Assembly (NCBI GenBank): GCA_947289115.1
Contig: CAMYPG010000009.1
Span: 1 to 48,819, forward strand
From: an uncultured Gardnerella sp.
Lineage (GTDB): Bacteria; Actinomycetota; Actinomycetes; Actinomycetales; Bifidobacteriaceae
Direction: 5' to 3'
DNA length: 48,819 nucleotides
Below are positions 1-7,705 of the stretch, piece after piece. Position 1 is the first letter of the stretch, and every line of letters starts with the position of its first letter. The translations under genes and the position numbers were made by a program. Below the pieces are notes generated by a model. It made no database searches and was not told where the DNA came from. It saw only the letters and a program-made list of their open reading frames with translations.

Positions 1-100
1 CAATTATATCAAGAATGGTAGAAGCTAATTTTCAACCGCAAGTGTATCAAGCTATCGAGTGGGACAATTATATCAAGAATGGTAGAAGCTAATTTTCAAC
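1..100 (-). CRISPR. End of a type II CRISPR array (two repeats, one spacer)
   Basis: Two identical 36-bp repeats lie at 1-36 and 65-100, separated by a unique 28-bp spacer (37-64). Read on the minus strand the repeat begins GTTGAAAATTAGC and ends TTGATATAATTG. A 36-bp repeat with a spacer near 30 bp is the usual geometry of type II systems. The array presumably continues off the left edge, where cas9, cas1 and cas2 are expected. Orientation is set by the adjacent tracrRNA, whose antirepeat pairs with the 5' part of the minus-strand repeat. Each repeat ends with an extended -10 promoter motif on the minus strand. No leader is visible, because the tracrRNA terminator abuts the repeat at 100. 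Confidence 0.85.
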
Positions 101-136
101 TAATAAATAAAAACGGGGAAGCTGGGAAGCTTCCCC
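101..136 (-). terminator. Intrinsic terminator of the tracrRNA
   Basis: Perfect 8-bp stem GGGGAAGC/GCTTCCCC (136-129 with 122-115), 6-nt loop, then GTTTTTATTTATTA on the minus strand. It ends directly against the first CRISPR repeat. Confidence 0.85.
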
Positions 137-206
137 TGCAGTGATAATCATCAAAACTGCTGAGCAATCAAACTGGATAACAAGTCCAGTCTTATTGAAA
201 ATTAGC
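101..206 (-). ncRNA. tracrRNA of the type II CRISPR-Cas system
   Basis: Read on the minus strand from about 206, the RNA starts with an antirepeat GCTAATTTTCAAT (206-194). It pairs with the repeat start GTTGAAAATTAGC over 13 bases, including one G-U. A perfect 6-bp hairpin follows immediately (190-185 with 177-172), then a 5-bp stem (160-156 with 142-138), then an intrinsic terminator with an 8-bp GC-rich stem. Antirepeat, nexus-like hairpin, further stem and terminator is the known order of tracrRNAs. Beyond the antirepeat the match resumes after a 2-nt bulge (TAGAA), as is typical of repeat:antirepeat duplexes. The start site is inferred from the promoter at 213-242. Confidence 0.85.
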
Positions 207-212
207 ATTTCT

Positions 213-242
213 AATATATCATTTTTAAGAAATAGAAAACAA
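213..242 (-). promoter_or_regulatory. Putative tracrRNA promoter
   Basis: On the minus strand a -10 hexamer TATATT (218-213) is preceded by TG (extended -10, TGATATATT). A weak -35 TTGTTT (242-237) lies 18 bp upstream. Initiation 7 nt downstream falls at about 206, exactly where the antirepeat core begins. Confidence 0.55.
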
Positions 243-392
243 GTGATTTTTTTTAAGTTTTGTTAAAAGATTTGAAAAAGTAATATATTGATATAATTAG
301 TGGGTAGCGTAGTTGAAAATATTTTCACTTTACGCATGTGTGCGTTTTCTAAAAAATGTCTTCTAGGAATGTATGTGTAGGATTATAGGCTC

Positions 393-763
393 AAAAGTGT
401 GTAAAGCTAGGCTGATGAATATTCTGTGCATAAACCATAGCTTCAGCACCGTTACTTTCTCAGTTATCTAACTGAGAAAGTAACGGTAATCACCCAAACA
501 CTGTTACTAACTCAGTCAGCAGGCTGAGAAAACAACGGTCATGCGTTACTAGTGCAGTACGTAATCTGCGTTAATAACGAATAAGCGGGGTTATACGTTA
601 CTAGTGCAGTACAAAAACTGCGCCAGTAACAGCGTTTGACGATTTATTGTTAATTCATCTAATACATGCTTCGAACGCCACTTAGCATAAGGAATAACCC
701 ACATTCGATATACTGCGAGCCCTACTGCAATAAGGGTTATGAGCTTATTTTTTACACACTTTT
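393..763. repeat. Intergenic segment flanked by short inverted repeats
   Basis: The 12-mer AAAAGTGTGTAA at 393-404 recurs inverted at 752-763. The match extends to about 16 bp (GCT and an A-run around it) if one base is skipped. The pair encloses the hairpin array at 449-634 and no gene. This resembles the terminal inverted repeats of a small non-coding element, but no target duplication was established. The whole gap 207-886 holds no credible coding region. Confidence 0.4.
449..634. repeat. Array of four consecutive GTTACT-type hairpins
   Basis: The first hairpin is perfect: a 17-bp stem (449-465 with 470-486) and a 4-nt loop. Three imperfect relatives follow at about 497-535, 543-580 and 597-631. 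Most arms carry GTTACT or its complement AGTAAC (some degenerate) plus CTCAG or TGCAG, so the half-sites alternate in direction. None has a convincing U-tract. Function unknown; possible roles are RNA processing or stability signals, protein binding sites or a mobile-element remnant. Confidence 0.65.
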
Positions 764-783
764 AGCATATAACCCCATATATC

Positions 784-821
784 CATAATGGGAACGTTAC
801 TAATGTAGCGTTCCCATTATG
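784..821. terminator. Hairpin downstream of pepO
   Basis: Perfect 13-bp stem (784-796 with 809-821) and a 12-nt loop containing GTTACT-related sequence. It lies 66 bp beyond the pepO stop. There is no clear T-run on the minus strand, so it may be a weak terminator or another member of the hairpin family at 449-634. Confidence 0.45.
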
Positions 822-886
822 TTGCTTTATAGTAAGAAAATTATTTAAGCGTTACCTGCGCGCGACAATCATTTGCATTATGCAAC

Positions 887-3016
887 TTACCAAATGTGTG
901 CGCGCTCAGCAGGGTCGAGCCACATCTCGTCGCCTTCTTTAACGTCGAAAGCATCGTAGAACAAGTCTACGTTTCGAGCAATGCCGTTAGTGCGGCATTC
1001 GGCTGGGGAGTGCGGGTCGATTTGAAGCAGCTGTTCCGCAATTTCATTACGAGCCTTGGAACGCCATACCAACGCGTAGCTTAAGAAGAATCGTTGCAAA
1101 GCAGTGAAACCATCAATTTTAGGAGCGTTCAGCAAAGTTTCGCGAATCGCATCTTCACTTCCGTCAATTTCATGCCCTTCACTCTTTTGCAAAGCGAAAG
1201 CGTATGCTTTAAGCGCAATAGTTACGCCGCTTAAATCGCCAATATTCTCGCCGATTGTTAAAGCACCGTTTACGTGAGGCATCGCATTGCGCTCTTCTTT
1301 GCTCTTCAAGTGAGAGTACTTAACAATAAGCTGCGTTGGTGTGAAAGCATTGTATTGCTCAATAAGCTTCTTAGTGCGCTCAGTGAAGTTGGTTTTGTCT
1401 TCTTCAGTCCACCAATTGTTAAGCATGCCGTCGCCGTCGTATTCGCAACCTTGGTCGTCAAAACCGTGGCCGATTTCGTGGCCAATCACTGCACCAATAG
1501 CGCCATAATTTGCTGCGTCTGGAGCGCTCGGGTTAAAGAATGGTGGTTGCAAAATTGCAGCAGGGAATACGATTACGTTAAGCAATGGATCGTAGTAAGC
1601 GTTCACAGTTTGCGGAGTCATCTGCCATTCTTCGCGATCCACGGGCTTTCCAGCTTTCGCAGTATTCTTACCGAAGCCAAATCGATAAACTTCGCGCATA
1701 TTTTCAACTAAACCAGCGTCTTCCTTAATATTTAACGCAGAATAGTCAACCCAATGATTCGTGTAACCAATATTTGGCTCAAACTTGCTAAGCTTTTCCA
1801 AAGCCTTCGCTTTAGTCTCCTCGCCAAGCCAGGTGCTGTGCGAAATCGACTCACGGTAAGCGTTAATAAGATTGTCAACTAAGCCTTGCATATATTCCTT
1901 AGAAGACTCAGGGAAATGCAATCGCACGTATTCGCGTCCAACTTCCTCACCACAAGCATCGTCAACAACTCCAACTGCTCGCTTCCAACGGTCGCGCTGC
2001 TTTGTGGCACCAGAAAGCACCTTGCCGTAGAAGTCGAATCGCGCTTGTGCAAAATCTTCACTAAGTAAGCTTGCCCAGCGCAAAATCACGTGCACGCGCG
2101 CCCAAAGCTTTAAATCTTCTAAGTCGGCTTCTTGCCAAATCTTATTCAAACCTTCCATAAAGCTTGGCTCGTGAACTACAACTTTGTTAAAAGCTTCACG
2201 AAGGTTGATTGGCTGATTTGTTGCTTCTTCGCAATTATCGTACGCTTTTTGAGTAGCGTCTAAGAAAGCGTCGAGATTAAGCGCTTCAAGAGTTTTTGCT
2301 AAATCGGCATAATTGTAAGGATTATAGGTTTTTTGAGAATCGCGAGTTGCTACGTTATCCCAATGGTAGCTCGCTATTTTAGTTTCAACATTCAAGAAAC
2401 GCTCGGCTTGCGCTTGTGTAGTAGTTGCGTCTCCGTAGCCTGCTAAGCGCAGCAAAGAAGCTACCATTTTTACATATTCAGTGCGAATTGGAGCGTAATT
2501 GTCTTCGCGATAGTACGCTTCGTCTGGCAAGCCCAATCCCGACTGCTCAATATGCATAATATTCGTCTTAGGATCCTTAGGATCTCCGTAAACGCCAAAA
2601 TAAAACATTGCGTCCGGTCCGCCGTACGGATTAAGCGCGCCAATAGTGCGAACCAAATCTTCCTTATTTTCTGCCGCATCAACAGCGTCTAAATCGCTTT
2701 TAATTGGCGTAATTCCAGCTTTTTCAATAGATGCAGTATCCAAATAATTACGGTATAAAGTTTGCGACTTTTTAGCTGGGCAATCTTCGCTTTCTAAAAT
2801 ATCTCGAATTTGCTTTTCTGCATCTTCTGCAAGCTTGTGGAAAGCACCGTACATTGGGCGGTCGTCTGGAAGAGTGTAAGTGTCAATCCAAGGACCGTTT
2901 ATGTAACGGAACAAGTCGTCTTGTGGACGAATAACCGACGAGAAGGAGGCTGGGTCAAAATCTACAGCAGAAATTTCCTTCTGTGATTCTTTATTATTTT
3001 CATTGTTATTAAGCAT
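887..3016 (-). CDS. pepO: M13 family zinc endopeptidase (PepO-like)
   Basis: Predicted oligopeptidase of the neprilysin/M13 family, cleaving short peptides. The zinc motif HEIGH is at residues 513-517, and the third zinc ligand lies in GENIGDLSG (E590, with D594). An NAYY substrate-binding motif sits about 40 residues upstream of HEIGH. At 709 residues it is full length. No signal peptide or N-terminal membrane anchor is visible, so the bacterial cytoplasmic PepO form is likely. It is transcribed alone, divergently from map across 102 bp. No strong Shine-Dalgarno precedes the ATG at 3016, so the start could be slightly internal. Confidence 0.93.
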   Translation of the reverse strand: MLNNNENNKESQKEISAVDFDPASFSSVIRPQDDLFRYINGPWIDTYTLPDDRPMYGAFHKLAEDAEKQIRDILESEDCPAKKSQTLYRNYLDTASIEKAGITPIKSDLDAVDAAENKEDLVRTIGALNPYGGPDAMFYFGVYGDPKDPKTNIMHIEQSGLGLPDEAYYREDNYAPIRTEYVKMVASLLRLAGYGDATTTQAQAERFLNVETKIASYHWDNVATRDSQKTYNPYNYADLAKTLEALNLDAFLDATQKAYDNCEEATNQPINLREAFNKVVVHEPSFMEGLNKIWQEADLEDLKLWARVHVILRWASLLSEDFAQARFDFYGKVLSGATKQRDRWKRAVGVVDDACGEEVGREYVRLHFPESSKEYMQGLVDNLINAYRESISHSTWLGEETKAKALEKLSKFEPNIGYTNHWVDYSALNIKEDAGLVENMREVYRFGFGKNTAKAGKPVDREEWQMTPQTVNAYYDPLLNVIVFPAAILQPPFFNPSAPDAANYGAIGAVIGHEIGHGFDDQGCEYDGDGMLNNWWTEEDKTNFTERTKKLIEQYNAFTPTQLIVKYSHLKSKEERNAMPHVNGALTIGENIGDLSGVTIALKAYAFALQKSEGHEIDGSEDAIRETLLNAPKIDGFTALQRFFLSYALVWRSKARNEIAEQLLQIDPHSPAECRTNGIARNVDLFYDAFDVKEGDEMWLDPAERAHIW

Positions 3017-3118
3017 GAATTTAGCTTACAAGTATTAAGCGACACTATTAGCTAGTATTTTCGCAATATTTTCGCCATATTTTGCGCTATTTTCGTGCCT
3101 GCGCGTTAGTCTTAAAGC

Positions 3119-3892
3119 ATGATTGAACTTAAAACTCCATCTGAAATTGAAGCGATGAAGCCTGCAGGTCGCTTTGTCGGTAGTATTCTTAAAGACTTGA
3201 AAGCAATGACCAAAGTTGGCACGAATCTTCTTGAGATTGATGATTTCGTTCGTCAGAGAATTATGAGCCGCAAAGGTGCGTCTTCTTGCTATGTTGATTA
3301 CGCTCCTGATTTTGGTACAGGACCTTTTGCGCACTATATTTGCACGTCTGTAAACGATGCTGTTCTTCACGGAGTTCCATACGATTACAACCTTAAAGAC
3401 GGCGATTTGTTGACTCTTGATTTGGCAATTAACGTCGACGGATGGGTTGGTGATTCCGCTATTAGTTTTGTGGTTGGAAATCATGCTGATCCTGAGGATT
3501 TACGCTTAATTAAGTGCACTGAGGAAGCTCTTGAGGCTGGTATTAATATGGCTCAGCCTGGCAACCGTCTTGGCGATATTTCTGCAGCTGTTGGTTGCGT
3601 TGCTCACGAGTATGGTTACAGCGTAAACCTTGAGTTTGGTGGCCACGGAGTCGGTCATATTATGCACGGAGATCCGCACGTTCCTAACGATGGCATTGCT
3701 CACCATGGTTATAAGCTTCGCCCAGGTCTTGTGATTGCAATTGAGCCATGGTTCCTAAAGACTACTGACGAAATTTATCAGGATTCTAAGGATGGTTGGA
3801 CTCTTCGTTCTGCTGATGGTTCTCGCGGTGCGCACACTGAACATACGATTGCAATTACGGAAAACGGTCCTGAGATTTTGACCGTGCGCTAA
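3119..3892 (+). CDS. map: Methionine aminopeptidase, type I
   Basis: Removes the initiator methionine from nascent proteins. The five metal ligands are present: D101, D112, H176 (in GGHGVGH), E209 (in IAIEP) and E241 (in HTEHT). The substrate histidines H84 and H183 are also present. At 257 residues it is a type Ia enzyme without the N-terminal SH3-binding extension of some actinobacterial MapB forms. It is divergent from pepO; the ATG has no obvious Shine-Dalgarno, so translation may depend on a short leader. prfB follows 80 bp downstream. Confidence 0.95.
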   Translation: MIELKTPSEIEAMKPAGRFVGSILKDLKAMTKVGTNLLEIDDFVRQRIMSRKGASSCYVDYAPDFGTGPFAHYICTSVNDAVLHGVPYDYNLKDGDLLTLDLAINVDGWVGDSAISFVVGNHADPEDLRLIKCTEEALEAGINMAQPGNRLGDISAAVGCVAHEYGYSVNLEFGGHGVGHIMHGDPHVPNDGIAHHGYKLRPGLVIAIEPWFLKTTDEIYQDSKDGWTLRSADGSRGAHTEHTIAITENGPEILTVR

Positions 3893-3972
3893 ACTTATCA
3901 ATAGTTGATTTTGTAAGTATTTTGCGAATAGTAATTGCGTAAAACAGGTATGTAAAGAGGTACTTTAAGTAA

Positions 3973-5109
3973 ATGGCGGAATTTGATTTTTCCCAAGCAT
4001 TAAATGATGTTGAAGCAAAGTATTCTTCGATTTCTAAAGCACTAGACGTTGATTCGTTGAAAGTTACGATTGCTGATTTAGAAAAGCAGGCTGCTGAGCC
4101 TGGGCTTTGGGATGATTCGGAGCATGCTCAGCAGGTTACGAGTAAGCTTTCCGCGGCTCAGTCTCAGTTGAAGCGTTTGCAAGCTGTAGATCAGCGCATT
4201 GAAGATACTAAGACTTTAATTGAGCTTGGCCAAGAAGAAGGCGATGCTGATTCTATGAGCGAGGCTCAAGATGAGCTTGGCTCTATTGCTCACGAGTTGG
4301 ACGATATGGAGGTTCAGACTCTTCTTGACGGCGAATATGATGCTCGTTCTGCAGTTGTTACGATTCGCTCTGGTGCGGGCGGCGTGGATGCTGCTGATTT
4401 TGCTCAAATGCTTCTTCGTATGTACTTGCGCTGGGCTGAGCGAAACGGTTACAAAACTAAGATGATGGACACGTCTTATGCGGAAGAAGCTGGTATTAAA
4501 TCTGCTACTTTCCAAGTGGATGCCCCGTACGCGTATGGTCGTCTTTCTGTAGAAGGCGGCACTCACAGAATGGTTCGTATTTCGCCATTCGATAATCAAG
4601 GCCGTCGACAGACAGGCTTTAGCGCAGTGGAAGTAATCCCTTTGGTTGAAGCTACAGATCATATTGATATTCCAGATTCGGATATTCGCGTGGATACTTT
4701 CCAGGCTTCAGGGCCAGGAGGTCAGGGCGTGAACACTACGTATTCTGCTGTTCGTATTACGCATTTGCCAACCGGCTTGGTTGTTTCTATGCAAGATGAG
4801 CGCAGCCAGATTCAAAACCGCGCAGCTGCAATGGCTGTTTTACAATCGCGTTTGCTTGTGCTTAAGCATGCTGAGGAAGCTGCAAAAAAGAAGGAACTTG
4901 CTGGAGATATTAAGGCAAGTTGGGGAGATCAAATGCGCTCTTACGTGCTTCACCCTTATCAGATGGTGAAGGATTTGCGCACTGGTTACGAAACTTCACA
5001 AACTCAAGCTGTTTTTGACGGCGATATTGACGGTTTTATTGAAGCTGGCATTCGTTGGCGTCACGAGCAGCGAGTTGCAGCTCAAAAAGAAGCTGAAGCA
5101 GAATCTTAA
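3973..5109 (+). CDS. prfB: Peptide chain release factor 2
   Basis: Recognises UGA/UAA stop codons and triggers peptidyl-tRNA hydrolysis. The stop-codon-reading tripeptide SPF is at 204-206 and the catalytic GGQ at 249-251, within the sequence GPGGQGVNTT. The open frame is continuous from the ATG over 378 residues. There is no internal TGA and no sign of the programmed +1 frameshift that controls E. coli prfB. It heads a conserved actinobacterial cluster with ftsE, ftsX, a CHAP hydrolase and smpB; the gap to ftsE is 63 bp. Confidence 0.96.
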   Translation: MAEFDFSQALNDVEAKYSSISKALDVDSLKVTIADLEKQAAEPGLWDDSEHAQQVTSKLSAAQSQLKRLQAVDQRIEDTKTLIELGQEEGDADSMSEAQDELGSIAHELDDMEVQTLLDGEYDARSAVVTIRSGAGGVDAADFAQMLLRMYLRWAERNGYKTKMMDTSYAEEAGIKSATFQVDAPYAYGRLSVEGGTHRMVRISPFDNQGRRQTGFSAVEVIPLVEATDHIDIPDSDIRVDTFQASGPGGQGVNTTYSAVRITHLPTGLVVSMQDERSQIQNRAAAMAVLQSRLLVLKHAEEAAKKKELAGDIKASWGDQMRSYVLHPYQMVKDLRTGYETSQTQAVFDGDIDGFIEAGIRWRHEQRVAAQKEAEAES

Positions 5110-5172
5110 ATAAAACTAAAGCTAGAACTAAAAACCAACAATTACACATAATCTTCGGAAGGAATTGAAACA

Positions 5173-6636
5173 ATGTCGCTGATTTCATTAGATCATGTGT
5201 CAAAAATATATCCTCGAGGTACACGTCCTGCATTAGACGATGTGTCTTTGCATGTAGATCGCGGAGATTTTGTGTTTCTTGTTGGCGCTTCCGGTTCTGG
5301 TAAAACTACATTGCTTAGTTTGCTGCTTCGTGAAGAAGAAGCAAATGGTGGGGAAATTCACGTAGCTGGTAACGATTTGCGCAGACTTTCTAACCGACAA
5401 GTGCCGCAGTATCGTAGATCTCTTGGCTTTATTTTCCAGGATTATAAGCTGCTTAATAATAAAACAGTTTACCAAAATGTTGCTTTTGCTTTGGAAGTGA
5501 TTGGTACAAGTAGAGCGACTATTCGTTCGCTTGTTCCTCGTGTTCTTGAAACGGTTGGTTTGACTGGTAAAGAAAATAATTACCCACACGAGCTTTCTGG
5601 TGGTGAGGCGCAGCGAGTTGCAATTGCTCGCGCATACGTCAATCACCCTCAAATTATTCTTGCAGATGAGCCTACTGGTAATTTGGATCCAACTACTTCT
5701 CTTGGAATTATGGAAGTTTTGGATGCTATTAACCGAACTGGCACAACGATTGTTATGGCTACGCATAATGAGGAAATTGTGAACTCAATGCGTAAGCGAG
5801 TTGTGGAGCTTCATGCTGGAAAAATTGTGCGTGATGAGCGTGAAGGATCATATGATTCTGCATTGTATTTCCCAGATAGTGAAGTTGAGCATAATTCTAA
5901 AGCACAACAAACTGTTGAAAATTCTCAAGATCAATCAGATCGTGGTGCTCAAAAGTCAATTGCTCAATCTGAGCATACTGAACGTCATAAGAGGCTTTCT
6001 AAAAAAGCTCAACGTGCTGCTCAGGCGCGTGAAGTTGTTGACATGGTAACGCAATCGTTGAAGAGCGACACTTCAGAAAATGAAGGAATTGCACGTTTGG
6101 CTCAGTCTGTTCATTCTGGCAGAACTGGTCGTTACGGCGAAGTGTTCCAGTCTTTGGAAACAACGATGACTTGGGGACGAGGATTGATTTCTTCAAACGA
6201 TAATGAAGATGTTGAAGAGAATGATTCAGAAGTTGAGATTTCGGAAGATAATAAAGAATCCTCTGAAGTTGCCGGAAATTCTGAAACTGCAGAAACTGCT
6301 AATACTACTGAGACTACTGAGACTGCTGATAATCACGAAACTGCAGAAACTAATGAATCTCACGAATCTCACGAAACTGCTGAAACTAATGAATCTACTG
6401 AATCTACTGAAAACTCTGAAGTGAGCGAAGAATCACAATCCGAAACCGGCGATGAGTTGCAGTCAGAAGCAGAAAGTAAGTTACAATCCGATGCTGAATC
6501 TGAGCGTAAATCTCAGCTTCCTCCTATGCCTCCAGCTCCGCCTAAGCCACCTGTTGCAGCTGAAAATACTAATAATGAGAACATTAGTGTTGACGATAGC
6601 AATAATGACATTAATAAAACTGAAGGAGCAGAGTAA
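5173..6636 (+). CDS. ftsE: Cell-division ABC ATPase FtsE with a long acidic C-terminal extension
   Basis: Cytoplasmic ATPase of the FtsEX complex, which activates peptidoglycan hydrolases at the septum. Walker A GASGSGKTT is at 38-46, the signature LSGGEAQR starts at 141 and Walker B ends at D165-E166. The ATPase fold finishes near residue 225, the usual full length of FtsE. Another 260 residues follow: a charged stretch with KKAQRAAQAREV, then a low-complexity acidic part rich in Thr, Glu, Ser and His (TAETNESHESHE type repeats), then a proline-rich PPMPPAPPKPP segment. The stop overlaps the ftsX start (TAATG). Shine-Dalgarno AAGGAATTG lies before the ATG. Confidence 0.94.
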   Translation: MSLISLDHVSKIYPRGTRPALDDVSLHVDRGDFVFLVGASGSGKTTLLSLLLREEEANGGEIHVAGNDLRRLSNRQVPQYRRSLGFIFQDYKLLNNKTVYQNVAFALEVIGTSRATIRSLVPRVLETVGLTGKENNYPHELSGGEAQRVAIARAYVNHPQIILADEPTGNLDPTTSLGIMEVLDAINRTGTTIVMATHNEEIVNSMRKRVVELHAGKIVRDEREGSYDSALYFPDSEVEHNSKAQQTVENSQDQSDRGAQKSIAQSEHTERHKRLSKKAQRAAQAREVVDMVTQSLKSDTSENEGIARLAQSVHSGRTGRYGEVFQSLETTMTWGRGLISSNDNEDVEENDSEVEISEDNKESSEVAGNSETAETANTTETTETADNHETAETNESHESHETAETNESTESTENSEVSEESQSETGDELQSEAESKLQSDAESERKSQLPPMPPAPPKPPVAAENTNNENISVDDSNNDINKTEGAE

Positions 6637-7559
6637 TGCGTTTACGATTTATTTTTTCCGAAACTTGCATTAGTTTGCGTCGTAATGTTTCGATGATTCT
6701 TTCGGTTATGCTTGTAACGTTCATCTCTTTCCTTTTTATTGGTGTTTCAGTGCTTATGCAAGCGCAGATTACCAAGGCAAAAGGTGACTGGTATGACAAA
6801 GTAGAAGTGGTTGCCTGGCTGTGCCCGGATGGAACTAGCCAATCTCCTTCTTGTGCTTCTGGGAAAGCGCCTACTAATGCCGAAATTGTAAAATTGGAGC
6901 ATATTATTCACCAAGAATTAGGCGATGATGTTTCAAATATCACTTATGTTAGCCGCAATGAATTTTATAAAAACACATTCTTAAAGCAATATCCTAACGG
7001 AATGTATCAAGGACGTACTTTAACTGCGGCAGACATGCAAGATTCGTTGCGCTTGAAGCTTACTAATCCTATGAAATATCAGGTTGTTTCAGAAGTTCTT
7101 TCTGGACGCGATGGTGTGGAAGAAGTTGTTGATCAGCGTCAGATTTTTGATCCTGTTTTCAGTGTGCTTAATCGCGCTACTGTTGTGACAATTGTGCTTG
7201 CAGCAGTTATGGTTGTTGTAGCGATTATGCTTACTGGCACTACGATTCGAATGTCTGCTGCTAGCCGTCGTCAAGAAACCGAAATTATGCGCTTAGTTGG
7301 TGCCTCTAACTGGACTATTCGTATGCCGTTTATTCTTGAAGGAGCGTTCGCGTCGTTTGTAGGTTCTTTACTTGCTGGTGCTGCGCTAAGTTTAGTAGTT
7401 AAAGTTTTTGTAACTGATTGGCTTGCGCAGAATGTGCGTTGGATGCCATTTGTTACTCAAACAACTGTGTGGCTATGCGTTCCAATACTTGTAGCTGGTG
7501 CAGTAGTGTTATCTATAGTTGCTTCTGCTATTGCTTTGAGGCGATACTTAAAAGCTTAA
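6636..7559 (+). CDS. ftsX: Cell-division ABC permease FtsX
   Basis: Integral membrane partner of FtsE. TM1 spans about residues 21-41, followed by a roughly 130-residue extracellular domain with two cysteines near 64 and 73, then three more TM segments in the FtsX/MacB-type permease domain (about 180-305). At 307 residues it is typical. Start and stop overlap ftsE by one base, implying translational coupling, with AAGGAG upstream. The extracellular loop is expected to bind the coiled-coil part of the CHAP protein encoded next, as FtsX does with PcsB or RipC in other Gram-positives. Confidence 0.94.
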   Translation: MRLRFIFSETCISLRRNVSMILSVMLVTFISFLFIGVSVLMQAQITKAKGDWYDKVEVVAWLCPDGTSQSPSCASGKAPTNAEIVKLEHIIHQELGDDVSNITYVSRNEFYKNTFLKQYPNGMYQGRTLTAADMQDSLRLKLTNPMKYQVVSEVLSGRDGVEEVVDQRQIFDPVFSVLNRATVVTIVLAAVMVVVAIMLTGTTIRMSAASRRQETEIMRLVGASNWTIRMPFILEGAFASFVGSLLAGAALSLVVKVFVTDWLAQNVRWMPFVTQTTVWLCVPILVAGAVVLSIVASAIALRRYLKA

Positions 7560-7669
7560 AATGCAAAATAATAGGTGCGTAATTATTTGCGTTATTTTCG
7601 CATGAGCATTGTGAAAGTAATATTTTAGAAGATTTGAAGTAGAAACTCGCGTGATTCCTTGCATTACGG

Positions 7670-7705
7670 TATAATTCGCAATAGTGATGTTGAAAGGGAA
7701 GTGAT
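7670..7705 (+). promoter_or_regulatory. Probable promoter and ribosome binding site of the CHAP hydrolase gene
   Basis: A perfect TATAAT at 7670-7675 lies 31 bp before the ATG, with no good -35. The Shine-Dalgarno AAAGGGAAG just before 7706 supports that start. The gene can therefore be expressed apart from ftsEX. Confidence 0.5.

Noticed and set aside
1274..1711. Open frame of 145 codons on the plus strand inside pepO
   Set aside because: Exact antisense of a clear M13 peptidase; no Shine-Dalgarno or protein-like family pattern.
3035..3484. Open frame of 149 codons on the minus strand over map
   Set aside because: Antisense shadow of map; composition is Arg/Asn/Ile-rich as expected for a reversed frame.
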